A stretch of DNA of 64,000 nucleotides from Pseudomonadota bacterium (GCA_024229515.1 JAAESI010000210.1:26218-90217), one strand, 5' to 3'. Shown: positions 36,111-45,312, counted from the first letter of the stretch. Program-made: numbers and translations. Notes: generated from the letters alone by a model not told the origin.

Positions 36111-37408
36111 CAGGCGGCTCCGAACACACGGGTGAAAATGAAATCGCGGTGGCGCACGAATGCGCCCTCGTCGAACACGGCTGCAAAGGTCTCGTCGTCC
36201 AGACGAGTGTTGACGTCGGGATCGGCGGCGAGCAGCTCGCGCAAGGTCCCCTCCCCCTTCCAGACGGCCATCGCGTGCCGCTGGACGAGGGCGTAGGACG
36301 CCTCGCGGGTGAGGCCCGACTCCACCAGGGCCAGCATGGTGCGCTGGCTGAAGTGGATGCCGCCGAGCTGATCGAGGTTCCGGCGCATGTTGTCGGGGTA
36401 GACCACGAGGCCTTCCACGACGCTGCGCAGGCGCGTTAGCATGAAGTGCGCGCCGATGGTCGCGTCCGGGCCGATGACCCGCTCGACGCTGCTGTGGCTG
36501 ATGTCGCGCTCGTGCCACAGCGCGACGTTCTCCATCGCCGGGACCACGTAGCCGCGAACCAGGCGCACGATGCCGGTGAGGTTCTCGGTCAGGATCGGGT
36601 TGCGCTTGTGGGGCATCGCCGAGGAGCCCTTCTGGCCCTTCGTGAACCGCTCCTCCGCCTCCAGCACCTCGGTCCGCTGGAGGTGCCGGACTTCGACCGC
36701 GATCCGCTCGACGGCGGACGCCAGCAGCGCCAGGGAGGAGAAGAAGGCGGCGTGGCGGCAGCGCGGGATGACCTGGGTGCAGACCGGGACCGGAGTCAGC
36801 CCCAGTCCCTTGCAGACGTTGGCCTCGACCGCGGGATCGACGAAGGCGTACGTACCGACGGCGCCCGAGATCATACCGACCGACATCTCCTCGACGGCGG
36901 CCTCGATGCGGGTCCGGGCGCGGGCGAGATCGTCGTACCAGCCGGCGACCTTGAGGCCGAACGTGGTCGGCTCCGCGTGGATGCCGTGGCTGCGGCCCAT
37001 GCAGATGGTGTCTTTGTGCTCGTAGGCGCGGACCTTGACCGCTTCCAGCACCCGGTCGAGCTCGACGAGGATCAGCTCGCCGGCCTCCTTGAACTGGACC
37101 GCCGTGGCCGTATCGAGCACGTCCGAGCTGGTCATGCCCTTGTGCAGGAACCGGCCCTCGGGACCCACGAACTCGTTCACCGAGGTCAGGAACGCGATGA
37201 CGTCGTGCTTGATCGTCTTCTCGAGTTCGTTGACCCGATCGATGTCGAAGTCGGCTTTTTCGCGGCAGACGCGCGCGGCGTCCTCAGGCACCTGGCCGAG
37301 CTCGGCCATCGCCTCACATGCGAGGAGTTCCACCTCGAGCATCACCCGCAGGCGGTGCTCCTCAGTCCAGATCGCGGCCATTTCCGGCCGCGTGTAGCGG
37401 GGGATCAA
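36110..37408 (-). CDS. purB: Adenylosuccinate lyase
   Basis: 432 residues, fumarase/aspartase superfamily. It begins with IPRYTRPEMAAIWTEEHR. It has the TSSDVLDTA segment, GRSHGIHAEPTTFGLK with the catalytic His, and the mobile loop GSSAMPHKRNPI with the catalytic Ser. It acts twice in purine synthesis, on SAICAR and on adenylosuccinate. The start is a TTG with GGGAGG 5 nt upstream, which fits the canonical N-terminus. First gene of purB-C-S-Q-L-F; a TACGGT hexamer at 37436-37441 may be its -10. Confidence 0.96.
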   Translation of the reverse strand: MIPRYTRPEMAAIWTEEHRLRVMLEVELLACEAMAELGQVPEDAARVCREKADFDIDRVNELEKTIKHDVIAFLTSVNEFVGPEGRFLHKGMTSSDVLDTATAVQFKEAGELILVELDRVLEAVKVRAYEHKDTICMGRSHGIHAEPTTFGLKVAGWYDDLARARTRIEAAVEEMSVGMISGAVGTYAFVDPAVEANVCKGLGLTPVPVCTQVIPRCRHAAFFSSLALLASAVERIAVEVRHLQRTEVLEAEERFTKGQKGSSAMPHKRNPILTENLTGIVRLVRGYVVPAMENVALWHERDISHSSVERVIGPDATIGAHFMLTRLRSVVEGLVVYPDNMRRNLDQLGGIHFSQRTMLALVESGLTREASYALVQRHAMAVWKGEGTLRELLAADPDVNTRLDDETFAAVFDEGAFVRHRDFIFTRVFGAA

Positions 37409-37461
37409 GAGGGCCTCCCTGTGGAAGAGGCGCGGACCGTACCACCCGAAACGGGGGGGAT

Positions 37462-38310
37462 CTACCGCGCTGATCGACGGCGGATCGCTTTCCTGCCCAG
37501 GTGCACCAAAGTTGACGGATCATCCTGCTGCGCCAGCCGCAGCGCGATGCGCTTTCGTGCCCGGTGCCCGACCCCCGCCCGCGCCGCTTCCATGGCCAAC
37601 TGGGGGGTGTTGTTGGACTCGGACAGGTGCCCCATCCAGATCTCTTCGGTCACGCCGCGCCGCAGCTCGACCAGGATGTCAGCAGCCTGCTTGTTGCTGA
37701 GGTGACCGGTGCGGCTGAGCACGCGCTCCTTCAGGGACTGCGGGTACTCCCCGCCCCAGACCATGCGCTCGTCGTGGTTGAACTCCAGCAGCACGGCTCG
37801 GCAGGTCCGTAGGACATCGATCACCTTGGGGGCCGAGGAGCCCATGTCGGTGGCGACGCCGACGCGATCGGTCCCCACCCCGACGGCGAACCCCACCGGA
37901 TCGACCGAGTCGTGGGGGACCCGGAACGGCTCGATCTCCAGCGCCCCGACCCGGAACGGGTGCGCCGGCTTGAAGGTGCGGACGTCGACGTCCTCGGGCA
38001 GGTCGAGCCGCCCCCCCCGAAGCCGCTCGCGGCAGGGTGCGGTCATGTAGACGGGGATCCTGAGGGTCTGCGCGGTCACCCGCACGCCCGCGATGTGATC
38101 GGTGTGTTCGTGGGTCAGGAGGATGGCGCTGAGGCGGTTGGCGGCGATGCCCAGGCGACGAACCCGACGTTGGACCTGGCGGCAACTGAGGCCGCAGTCC
38201 ACCAGCACCGCGTCGGTCTGGCAGGCCACCAATGTGGCGTTCCCCCGGCTGCCGGAACCGAGGTTCGCAAACGAGACCGAGTTGCGGAACAGGTCGAGGT
38301 TCGAAATCAT
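37462..38310 (-). CDS. Metallo-beta-lactamase-fold hydrolase (YycJ/WalJ-like)
   Basis: 282 residues. The N-terminal FANLGSGSRGNATLV is followed by the metal motif THEHTDH (HxHxDH), FRVPHDSVDPVGF, a GVATDMGSSAP strand with the bridging Asp, and GHLSNKQAADILVEL. This pattern matches the YycJ/WalJ group, whose members are DNA-directed nucleases implicated in mismatch repair or cell-wall signalling. No two-component walRK genes are adjacent. It lies upstream of purB on the same strand, 53 bp away. Confidence 0.85.
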   Translation of the reverse strand: MISNLDLFRNSVSFANLGSGSRGNATLVACQTDAVLVDCGLSCRQVQRRVRRLGIAANRLSAILLTHEHTDHIAGVRVTAQTLRIPVYMTAPCRERLRGGRLDLPEDVDVRTFKPAHPFRVGALEIEPFRVPHDSVDPVGFAVGVGTDRVGVATDMGSSAPKVIDVLRTCRAVLLEFNHDERMVWGGEYPQSLKERVLSRTGHLSNKQAADILVELRRGVTEEIWMGHLSESNNTPQLAMEAARAGVGHRARKRIALRLAQQDDPSTLVHLGRKAIRRRSAR

Positions 38311-38357
38311 GGGGAGAGAGGGAGCGCGCTGCGGAGAGGGTAGCGCGGCAGAGGTGA

Positions 38358-38903
38358 ATGACGATCACTGCTTGCCCCAACTGCGGGGCACAGACACTTC
38401 CCGGTGACGTTTCGTGCCGGAAGTGTAAATACGATTTCATCGCTGGCCGGAAGCTCACCGGCAGCGTGGAGGGAGAGGCTCGCCGTCGGGCGCTCGCCGT
38501 AGGCGGCACCATCGGCGGGATCACCCTGATGATCGTCGCGGTGTTCGCCTCATTCTTCATCGCCGCCCGCCCCGACCCGGACGCCCTCGCCGAGGACGAT
38601 CACCCCTGCCTGGACTCGCTGGCGGTCATGCAGCCGCGGGTGCTGGGAGCGTTCACCCGGGGCAACGCGATCCCCAAGTGCGGCACCAAGACCACCCCCG
38701 CGGACTGCTGGGCCGAGGCCGACGTGACCAGCTCCATGGTGGCCTCGGCGTTGGCCAGCGGCCTGGACATCCGCGTCGAGCAGACCCGGGAGGGCTTCGA
38801 GTTGCGCTGCCGCGCCGACCTGGACGAGGACGGCGACCGCGCGCTCTACGAGGCCAACGATCGCACCACCGGGGTGCGGATCACCGCGTACGGCGTTCGC
38901 TGA
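38358..38903 (+). CDS. Zinc-ribbon, single-TM protein with pilin-like C-terminal domain
   Basis: 181 residues; function not recognised. Two CxxC pairs (CPNC at 6-9, CRKC near 20-23) form a cytoplasmic zinc ribbon. A basic segment and one membrane helix (about 47-69) follow. The extracytoplasmic part ends in EGFELRCRADLDEDGDRALYEAN, reminiscent of the C-terminal strand of type IV pilin-like proteins. The likely orientation is N-in, C-out. The ATG is preceded by GAGGTGA. The 3' end overlaps the convergent hydrolase gene by 23 bp. Confidence 0.7.
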   Translation: MTITACPNCGAQTLPGDVSCRKCKYDFIAGRKLTGSVEGEARRRALAVGGTIGGITLMIVAVFASFFIAARPDPDALAEDDHPCLDSLAVMQPRVLGAFTRGNAIPKCGTKTTPADCWAEADVTSSMVASALASGLDIRVEQTREGFELRCRADLDEDGDRALYEANDRTTGVRITAYGVR

Positions 38904-39882
38904 GCCAGGTGACCACCGCGTCCGCGGAACCGTCGAAGTTGTAGGGAGTCACGAGCGTCGGGGTCGGCAGGCCGTCCACGTCGTTGAGCAGCTCGCGGTA
39001 CGGCAGCAGCTCCGGGTGGAAGCCGTCCCCGATGCGCTCGGTGGACGCCGGTAGCGCGAGGTCCGCGCAGAAGTCGGAGACGACGAAGTCGAAGCCGTCG
39101 AACAGGCGCGGCGTCAGGCACGCGGCGACGCCTCCGCCGGAGTGGCCGAGCACCCCCAGCGGCTTGCCTCGCGCCCAGGGAAGCTGCCGGACCCAGGCGC
39201 CGACGGCGACGGTCTCGATGTGCCTGACGGCCAACAGACTCGAGCCGGCCCGGAGCCACGCCCGGGTGACCTCGTCCTCGCCGGAGCCCTGGTAGAGGCG
39301 GGCCTGGAGGTGGACCTGGGCCCAGCCCGCGTCCCGGAGGGCGTCCCCGATGCGGGCGTCGTGATCGGCGAAGGAGTCGCTGTGTCCGGGGCGGATGAGC
39401 ACGGCCCCTCGAGGGTCGCCTGTGGGCAGGTCCACCCACGCGGCGAACGGTCCGGTGCCGGGGCCGATGAGGAGGATCGAAAGCCGCGTGCTGCCAAGGT
39501 CCCGATCGGACCGGGCCGCCCGGACCTTGCCTCGGGGCAGCGCGTCGAGCCCGAGGGCGCGTCGGATCACGTGGCAGCCGTGGGGATCGTGGGCAGGCCA
39601 GGCCGATGCGAGGGCGCCGGCCGAGATGGGGAACGCGCCCACCGCTGGAATCCCGCGCCGCATGGGGAGCCCCTCCAGCGTCGCGGCGAGGTCGTTGAGG
39701 TTCGACACCGACGACGCCTCGTTCGGTGCGGCGATCGGTGCGGTCGCACCCTCGACCGCGGGCCACGCGCTCTCGATGCAACGCGGCTCGGCGATCGGTG
39801 GGTCCGCGGGCGTGGCGGCCTCCTGCGACGAACCGCAGGAGGCCAGCATCAGCAGGAGCAGCACCGCCCAGGACCGTCCCAT
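38881..39882 (-). CDS. Putative alpha/beta-hydrolase lipoprotein
   Basis: 333 residues. A signal peptide ends in the lipobox LASC (Cys16), so the protein is membrane-anchored outside the cytoplasm. The hydrolase-like core shows GAVLIRPGHSDSFADHDARI, the nucleophile elbow GVLGHSGGG, and a late PTPTLVTPYNFDGSADAV that could hold the acid residue. No specific substrate is evident. Its ATG overlaps the stop of the FAD oxidoreductase (TGATG). Confidence 0.7.
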   Translation of the reverse strand: MGRSWAVLLLLMLASCGSSQEAATPADPPIAEPRCIESAWPAVEGATAPIAAPNEASSVSNLNDLAATLEGLPMRRGIPAVGAFPISAGALASAWPAHDPHGCHVIRRALGLDALPRGKVRAARSDRDLGSTRLSILLIGPGTGPFAAWVDLPTGDPRGAVLIRPGHSDSFADHDARIGDALRDAGWAQVHLQARLYQGSGEDEVTRAWLRAGSSLLAVRHIETVAVGAWVRQLPWARGKPLGVLGHSGGGVAACLTPRLFDGFDFVVSDFCADLALPASTERIGDGFHPELLPYRELLNDVDGLPTPTLVTPYNFDGSADAVVTWLSERRTR

Positions 39883-40976
39883 CAGGCCATCCGCCGCGGG
39901 GTCAGGAACGCCGGGGTGAGGCCCGGATCAGGCCGCCCCAGGATGGCGTCGCAGGTGTCGCTGACGGCGCGAGCGATCATCGACAGCCCCCACCCGCCCC
40001 AGCCCGCGAGGGCGACGATCCGCGGGTTGCCCGGCAGCGGTCCCACCAGCGGGAGTCCGTCGCAGCTGAAGGCACAGATTCCTGTCCATGATTCAGCAGT
40101 TGAGGCGTCGATCCCGAGGTGGTTGGCGAGGAACTCCACCTGCGCTGCGTGGACCTTGTCCGAGGTGACGGAGTCGTCGCTGACGCCGGCCTCCATCTCG
40201 GGCTGCTCGGCCCAACGGGAGCCCACGAACGAGACCCTTCCGTCCGCTTCCTGCAACCAGTTCTCGGACCGGTGGCGAACCAGCCCGGGGGCGGTCCACC
40301 GACGCTCCAGGGGATCGGTGCGAAGTCCCTGAACCCGAACGGGATAGAGCATCGGAAGGAACCAGGGGTGGACCCAGCCCGACCCGGGCCCCGCGGCGAT
40401 GATCAGGACCTCGGCCTGGAGCTCCGATCCGTCGCCCAACGCCAACGTGACCCCGCCCGCGGAGGGGTCCGAGACCCGGGCCCGGACCGCGCGGTCGACG
40501 GTTGGCAGCGAGGCGCGCAGCTTTGCCACATCGACGACCCCATCGCCGGGGATGCGGAGCGCGCCTGAGAACCCCTCCCCCGGCGGCTCGACGGCTTCGG
40601 GCCGCTCGCCCGTCCACGACTCGATGAGGTCGGCGCTGTGGGTCCACTCGTCCCACTCGCGGTCGTCCAGGGCGGCTCGGATCGAACCCGTACGTTCCAC
40701 CCCGGGGAGCTGGGCGACCGCGTCCGCGGACCACGTCCACAGCTGGCGCGATCGCTTCACGCCGAGGCCGTGGGTCAGCCGTGCGGGGGTGTCCATGCCG
40801 CCGGTGGCGACGATGCCGAGGGATCGGGAGGTCGCCGCGGCGGGACCGTCGGGCGCGTCGATCAGGACGACGTCAGCGCCGCCGTCCCGCAGCCGCTGCG
40901 TCGCGAGCGCGCCGGCGAGTCCTCCGCCGACGACCGCGACGTCGCAGCTAGTCGTTGCCGGGGAGGTTGAACTCAA
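39882..40976 (-). CDS. FAD-dependent oxidoreductase (DAO / DadA-like)
   Basis: 364 residues. The N-terminal dinucleotide motif is CDVAVVGGGLAGALA; near the C-terminus are CAFSCDGLPLVGPLPGNP and ALAGWGGWGLSMIA, as in D-amino-acid dehydrogenase / glycine-oxidase folds. It would oxidise an amine or amino acid with FAD; the substrate is unknown. The only in-frame start before the Rossmann motif is a TTG at 40976, which overlaps the upstream SH3-like gene by 29 bp, so the start is uncertain. Confidence 0.8.
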   Translation of the reverse strand: MSSTSPATTSCDVAVVGGGLAGALATQRLRDGGADVVLIDAPDGPAAATSRSLGIVATGGMDTPARLTHGLGVKRSRQLWTWSADAVAQLPGVERTGSIRAALDDREWDEWTHSADLIESWTGERPEAVEPPGEGFSGALRIPGDGVVDVAKLRASLPTVDRAVRARVSDPSAGGVTLALGDGSELQAEVLIIAAGPGSGWVHPWFLPMLYPVRVQGLRTDPLERRWTAPGLVRHRSENWLQEADGRVSFVGSRWAEQPEMEAGVSDDSVTSDKVHAAQVEFLANHLGIDASTAESWTGICAFSCDGLPLVGPLPGNPRIVALAGWGGWGLSMIARAVSDTCDAILGRPDPGLTPAFLTPRRMA

Positions 40977-41277
40977 TGGGGGGCAGGTCGAGGCCGATCG
41001 GGGCGTCGGAGCTGGCGCCCTCGGGGGCCGTGTCGGACACCGAGGCGGCGTCGATCCAGCCGAACTGGGACGACGCGGGCAGCTTCACCCGGATGCGCTC
41101 CCCGTCCTTGAACAGGACCTCGATGCGCTTGCCGGACTCGATCGTCCCGACCTCCCTGGTGTCGGCGACGCCGAAGCGGGTGGCCTTGACCTCGGCGGTG
41201 GTCCAGACGAAGTCCGCCGCCATCGCGGGGACGGCGAGCAGGAGCGTGGCGAACAGAAGGCAGACGAGCTGACGCAT
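40948..41277 (-). CDS. Small exported protein with SH3-like fold
   Basis: 109 residues. A signal peptide (MRQLVCLLFATLLLAVPAMA) leads to a short beta-rich domain with GTIESGKRIEVLFKDGERIRVKLP and FGWIDAASVS, the pattern of a bacterial SH3 domain. A Ser/Pro-rich acidic tail follows. The role is unknown, perhaps binding cell-wall peptides. The ATG at 41277 is taken, as the longer open frame upstream lacks any signal sequence logic. It lies 16 bp after the large Rossmann-fold gene. Confidence 0.7.
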   Translation of the reverse strand: MRQLVCLLFATLLLAVPAMAADFVWTTAEVKATRFGVADTREVGTIESGKRIEVLFKDGERIRVKLPASSQFGWIDAASVSDTAPEGASSDAPIGLDLPPIEFNLPGND

Positions 41278-41293
41278 GGTGATTCCTCGGCCG

Positions 41294-43012
41294 CTACTTG
41301 ATGCGGTAGCCGGCAAACTCGTTGTTGAAGATCCAGGCGACGACGTCGCCAATCTTGAGCCCGACGGGCAGGTAGGTCTGAAGCGACACGGCCGCGGATC
41401 CGTGGGTGGCCAGCTCCTGGCGGGCCGTCGCCATCTTGCGGAAGCGCCCCTGCCAGACCGCCATGTTCGACGGACGCAGGTCGATCCAACCCCGCCTGGC
41501 CCACTTGTCCAGGGCGGAGGGGTCGCTGAGCTCGGCGACCTTGTCGCGGCCCTTGATCTCCGGGACCTTGATGACCGGGCCGCGCAGGAACGACGTGCCG
41601 TCCGGCAGCAGGATGGGGATGCCGATGGAGACGGCCTGCTGGCCGACCTCGCGCGTCTCGATGCGGCGAGCGAGCCGGTCGGCCATCTCGTCGGGGCGGA
41701 TCACTTCGCCGTCGGCGTCCTCGACGCAGCCCAGGAGGCGGTCGCCGTAGCCGTCGCGGATCAGCCAGGCCTCGAACAGCAGCTTGCTCAGCTCCGGCGG
41801 ACCGAGCTGGCCCAGCGCCACCGAGGGCGTGCCGTGCTTGTCCTCGAGCCGGGTCAGGTCCTTCATCGCCACGCCGCGCAGCTGGCCCGCGCGGTAGCTG
41901 GAGGTCATCACCGCGCCGTCCAACGCCGCGATGACGTCGTTGCCGGTGTTGCCGCCGGTCAGCTCCATCACGATGCGGTGGGCGATCTCCTCGGGGGTCA
42001 CGAACTCCATCTGGGCGACGGCCGTGATGGCCCCGAACTCGCCCTTGGCGAAGACGCCGTTCTCCCCCGTGTTCACCACGGTCAGCTTCAGGTGCTGGCC
42101 GGTGGCGTCGTAGCCGCCGGGATCCTGCTGGGTCTCCAGCTGCGACAGCCCGCCCGCGTCCACTTTGCGCGGGGCGTACAGCGGCGTCGGCTTGCCGTCG
42201 CGCCCCTTGATGGTGCGGACCTCGACGCCCTTGTATCCGATCATCGCGGCCGGCTTGATCTCCTTGACCGCCGGCGCCCCGGGGGTGCGAGCGAGCAGGA
42301 ACAGCAGCCCCGTGTGGCTGAAGGCGACCGCGTTCTTGGCCAGCAGCGTGCGGCTGGGCCGGTCCTCGCTGTGGGTGTAGGGGATGTTCAGCCCCATGCC
42401 GCCGGTACCGGTGGTGCCGACCTTCACGTAGACGCTGACCTCAGCCTCGGTCGTGGACCGGTGCAGCAGCCGCACGTGGCGGATGATCTGCGGCATCGCC
42501 TGGCTCATCAGCCCCTTCTCGAGGTCGATGTCGAAGTCCTCGACGGGCCCGCCGTCGCTCTCCTTGTAGGCGGCGAGGTCGGCGCGGAGGTTGGCGGTCC
42601 CCTCGAACACGTCCTGGTAGCTGATGCCGGTGGCGGTGTTGACGCAGTCGACGATCGCGTTGGGCTTGTACTTGAGGATCAGCTGAACGAGGTGGTTGCT
42701 CTCGTACGCCTTGTCGAAGCTGCCGAACGTGAAGTCGAGCATCGCCGCGCGCCGGGCGGGGTCGCCGATGATCTCGCCGCGGCCGAGGAACGCGAACTCC
42801 GCCGGTACGAACAGGTTGCCGCCCTCCGGGATCCACTCGACGTCGGGGTACTCCGCGCGCAGGTCCGCGACCGCGGCCTCGGACTCGGTCATCGACAGCG
42901 AGGCGACGACGACGGTCCTGGGGCTGAGGCGGCGGGCGATGCGGCGGCACGTGGCCATGCCGACGAGGCCGGCGCCTCCGAAGAGCAGGTAGCTGGAGAA
43001 GGTGGCGTGCAC
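41294..43012 (-). CDS. Large NAD(P)-binding Rossmann-fold protein of unknown substrate
   Basis: 572 residues. The N-terminal YLLFGGAGLVGMATCRRIA is a nucleotide-binding motif of the SDR / saccharopine-dehydrogenase kind. It is followed by AIVDCVNTATGISYQD and VYVKVGTTGTGGMGLNIPYTHSEDRPS, which resembles the substrate region of nucleoside-sugar epimerases. The C-terminal 250 residues are not recognised. No signal peptide. It starts with GTG 9 nt after a good -10 element. First gene of the minus-strand run SH3-like, FAD oxidoreductase, hydrolase lipoprotein. Confidence 0.65.
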   Translation of the reverse strand: MHATFSSYLLFGGAGLVGMATCRRIARRLSPRTVVVASLSMTESEAAVADLRAEYPDVEWIPEGGNLFVPAEFAFLGRGEIIGDPARRAAMLDFTFGSFDKAYESNHLVQLILKYKPNAIVDCVNTATGISYQDVFEGTANLRADLAAYKESDGGPVEDFDIDLEKGLMSQAMPQIIRHVRLLHRSTTEAEVSVYVKVGTTGTGGMGLNIPYTHSEDRPSRTLLAKNAVAFSHTGLLFLLARTPGAPAVKEIKPAAMIGYKGVEVRTIKGRDGKPTPLYAPRKVDAGGLSQLETQQDPGGYDATGQHLKLTVVNTGENGVFAKGEFGAITAVAQMEFVTPEEIAHRIVMELTGGNTGNDVIAALDGAVMTSSYRAGQLRGVAMKDLTRLEDKHGTPSVALGQLGPPELSKLLFEAWLIRDGYGDRLLGCVEDADGEVIRPDEMADRLARRIETREVGQQAVSIGIPILLPDGTSFLRGPVIKVPEIKGRDKVAELSDPSALDKWARRGWIDLRPSNMAVWQGRFRKMATARQELATHGSAAVSLQTYLPVGLKIGDVVAWIFNNEFAGYRIK

Positions 43013-43021
43013 AGCGGGCGC

Positions 43022-43050
43022 GATATACCTCGCGCGGGGGACCGGGGCAA
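43022..43050 (-). promoter_or_regulatory. Predicted leaderless promoter of the Rossmann-fold gene
   Basis: On the minus strand TTGCCC (43050-43045), a 17-bp spacer and TATATC (43027-43022). The -10 ends 9 nt before the GTG at 43012. It shares a 59-bp gap with the divergent Mla promoter. Confidence 0.55.
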
Positions 43051-43059
43051 CAGATCCGG

Positions 43060-43065
43060 TAGGGT
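43060..43065 (+). promoter_or_regulatory. -10-like hexamer of the Mla operon
   Basis: TAGGGT ends 6 nt before the GTG of the first permease gene. There is no Shine-Dalgarno sequence; the -35 region (GGGGAC) is poor. Confidence 0.4.
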
Positions 43066-43071
43066 TCCGCG

Positions 43072-43827
43072 GTGTCTTCGGGTCCCCTGATCTCGGTCGG
43101 TCGCTACGGCCTCTTCGTCGGCGCCGCCATCCGCGCCTGCCTCGCGGGGCGGTGGGCGTTCCGCGAGATGTTGGAGCACGCCTCCACCGTGGCCCTCCGC
43201 TGCTTCCTCCCGGTGACCATCACCGCCCTCCCCTTCGGCGCCGTCATCGGCTTCCAGGGCATGGCGATCCTCGACCTGTTCTCCGCCCACCGCTTGATCA
43301 GCAGCCTGCTGTCGGTGTTCGTCATCCGGGAGCTGGCGCCCGTCATCGCCGCCGTGCTCGTGGCCGCCCAGGCCGGCTCGTCGTTCGCGGCGGAGCTCGG
43401 CGCCATGCGCATCAAGGAAGAGCTGGACGCCACCTCGGTGATGTCGGTGGATCCGATCGGCTGGCACGTGGTCCCTCGCATCGGAGCCATGGCGATCGTG
43501 ATCCCCGCGCTGACGATCCTCGCCGGCGCCTTCGGCGTGTTCGGCGGTTGGCTCGTCGTCGTCGGGCTGGAGGGCCAGCCGCACGGCGTGTTCATGGCCC
43601 ACCTGGCCCAGGACCTGACCACCTTCGACCTGGGCGCGTCCGCCTTCAAGGGGCTCGTCTACGGCGTGCTCATCGGCACGATCGCCTGCTGGAAGGGGTT
43701 CAACGCCACCGGCGGGGCCGAGGGCGTGGGGCGCGCCGTCAACGACACCGTGGTGCTGTCGGTGATGTTCGTGCTCGTCTCGAACTATCTGCTCAGTTCC
43801 CTCCTGTTTTCGGGGGTGTTCAGATGA
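43072..43827 (+). CDS. MlaE/YrbE-family ABC lipid-transport permease, copy 1
   Basis: 251 residues. Integral membrane permease of the MCE/Mla phospholipid transport system, with an N-terminal interfacial helix and about five TM segments. The conserved core includes RELAPVIAAVLVAAQAGSSF, AAELGAMRIKEELDA and the end NDTVVLSVMFVLVSNYLL. It starts with GTG immediately behind a -10 element and overlaps the second permease by ATGA. Copy 1 and copy 2 differ substantially, so they probably form a heterodimer like the YrbE A/B pair of mycobacterial Mce systems. Confidence 0.9.
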   Translation: MSSGPLISVGRYGLFVGAAIRACLAGRWAFREMLEHASTVALRCFLPVTITALPFGAVIGFQGMAILDLFSAHRLISSLLSVFVIRELAPVIAAVLVAAQAGSSFAAELGAMRIKEELDATSVMSVDPIGWHVVPRIGAMAIVIPALTILAGAFGVFGGWLVVVGLEGQPHGVFMAHLAQDLTTFDLGASAFKGLVYGVLIGTIACWKGFNATGGAEGVGRAVNDTVVLSVMFVLVSNYLLSSLLFSGVFR

Positions 43828-44567
43828 TCACGGCGTTCGTTCGATCCGTGGGGCGGTACGGGCTGTTCTGCTGGGACTGCGGGGTCAGCGCGTGGCGTCA
43901 TGGAGTCCGGTGGGACCGCGTCATGGGCGAGGCGAGCAAGCTCGGCGTGCGCTCGTTCGGTGTACTCGCCGTGATGGCGCTGTTCGTCGGCACCAACCTC
44001 GCCATCCAGGGCCACGCCGCCTTCTCGGCGCTGGGTGCGCAGTCGCTGGTGGGCATGTTTGTCGCGCTCGCGGGCGTGCGCGAGGTCTGCCCCCTGCTGG
44101 CGGGCACGATGGTGGCGGCCAAGGCGGGCACGGAGATGACCGCGCAGCTGGCGGTGATGCGGACCAAGGAGCAGATCGACGCGCTGGAGGTGATGGCGAT
44201 CGACCCCCGCGCCGAGCTGGTGGTGCCGCCCCTGCTGGGGATCATGATCGCGCTGCCGGCGTTGACCATCATCAGCATCGCCATCGCCCTGGGCAGTAGC
44301 GTCGCGGTGGCGGTGTGGCAGCTGGGGCTGGAGTACGGCGACTACGTCGACTGGTTGGTGAGCAACATCACGGTGTTCGACCTGACCGCGGCGATGATCA
44401 AGGCGTTGGTGTTCGCGGTGGTCATCGCGACGGTCTCCGGTTGGTTCGGCTTCTTCAGCGAGCGCGGCCCCATCGGCGTCGGCTCGGCGACCAACAAGGC
44501 GGTCGTCGTCATGTGCATCGTTTGCATCACCCTGAACTTCTTCCTCACAACGGTGCTGTATGGCTGA
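43824..44567 (+). CDS. MlaE/YrbE-family ABC lipid-transport permease, copy 2
   Basis: 247 residues, same family as the preceding gene but clearly diverged. It has REVCPLLAGTMVAAKAGTEM, AQLAVMRTKEQIDALEVM and a SATNKAVVVMCIVCITLNFFL end. An ATGA overlap with copy 1 and an 8-bp overlap with the ATPase gene indicate tight co-translation. The frame is open upstream into copy 1, but the ATG at 43824 begins the family homology. Confidence 0.9.
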   Translation: MITAFVRSVGRYGLFCWDCGVSAWRHGVRWDRVMGEASKLGVRSFGVLAVMALFVGTNLAIQGHAAFSALGAQSLVGMFVALAGVREVCPLLAGTMVAAKAGTEMTAQLAVMRTKEQIDALEVMAIDPRAELVVPPLLGIMIALPALTIISIAIALGSSVAVAVWQLGLEYGDYVDWLVSNITVFDLTAAMIKALVFAVVIATVSGWFGFFSERGPIGVGSATNKAVVVMCIVCITLNFFLTTVLYG

Positions 44568-45312
44568 GCCGGTCATCCGCTTCCAGGGCGTGAGCAAGTC
44601 CTTCGGGTCCAAGGTGGTCCTGCAAGACCTCAGCCTCGATATTCCCCGGGGCCAGACGACGGTCATCCTGGGCCCGTCGGGCACGGGCAAGTCGGTGCTG
44701 ATCAAGCTGCTGGTGGGCCTGCTGGAGCCGGACGAGGGCTCCATCCTGGTCGAAGGCGTGGACGTGGCGACGGCGACGGAGGCCGAGCTGTTCGAGGTGC
44801 GCAAGCAGATCGGGATGCTGTTCCAAGACGGTGCCTTGTTCGACTCGCTGAGCGTCGCGGACAACATCGCCTTCCCCTTGCGTCGGCACACCACGCTGTC
44901 GGACGAGGCCATCGCGGCGAAGGTCGCGGAGCTGCTGGCGAAGGTCGGCCTGGAGGGCATCGAGGAGCTGATGCCGTCGTCGCTCTCGGGCGGCATGCGG
45001 AAGCGCGTGAGCCTCGCCCGGGCGATCGTGATGGACCCGGAGATCGTGCTGTTCGACGAGCCGAACTCGGGCCTGGACCCGGTCACCTCGGACGAGATCG
45101 ACGCGCTCATCGGCCGGATGAAGGACGAGCTCGGGATGACCTTCATCATCATCTCCCACGACATCGTGGGGACCTTCGCCGTTGCCGACAAAATCGCGAT
45201 GCTCTACAACGGCGGCCTGATCGCCGACGGCACCCCTGACGAGGTGCTGCACAGCCGTGAGGATGTGGTCCGGCGGTTCCTCAAGCGCAACATGGAGCTG
45301 CCCCCACTGTGA
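44560..45312 (+). CDS. mlaF: MlaF-family ABC ATPase
   Basis: 250 residues. Cytoplasmic ATPase of the lipid transporter: Walker A GPSGTGKSVLIKLL, Q-loop KQIGMLFQDGALFDSL, signature LSGGMRKRVSLARAI, Walker B VLFDEPNSGLDP and switch His in IIISHD. The C-terminal segment (SREDVVRRFLKRNMELPPL) contacts the permeases in this family. It overlaps the permease 2 gene by 8 bp and the MCE gene by 4 bp. Confidence 0.95.
   Translation: MAEPVIRFQGVSKSFGSKVVLQDLSLDIPRGQTTVILGPSGTGKSVLIKLLVGLLEPDEGSILVEGVDVATATEAELFEVRKQIGMLFQDGALFDSLSVADNIAFPLRRHTTLSDEAIAAKVAELLAKVGLEGIEELMPSSLSGGMRKRVSLARAIVMDPEIVLFDEPNSGLDPVTSDEIDALIGRMKDELGMTFIIISHDIVGTFAVADKIAMLYNGGLIADGTPDEVLHSREDVVRRFLKRNMELPPL

Noticed and set aside
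36111..36518. N-terminal extension of purC
   Set aside because: Lies inside purB in another frame; PurC homology begins at 36110.
37409..37461. Purine riboswitch upstream of the pur operon
   Set aside because: The gap of 53 bp is too short and shows no purine-aptamer core.
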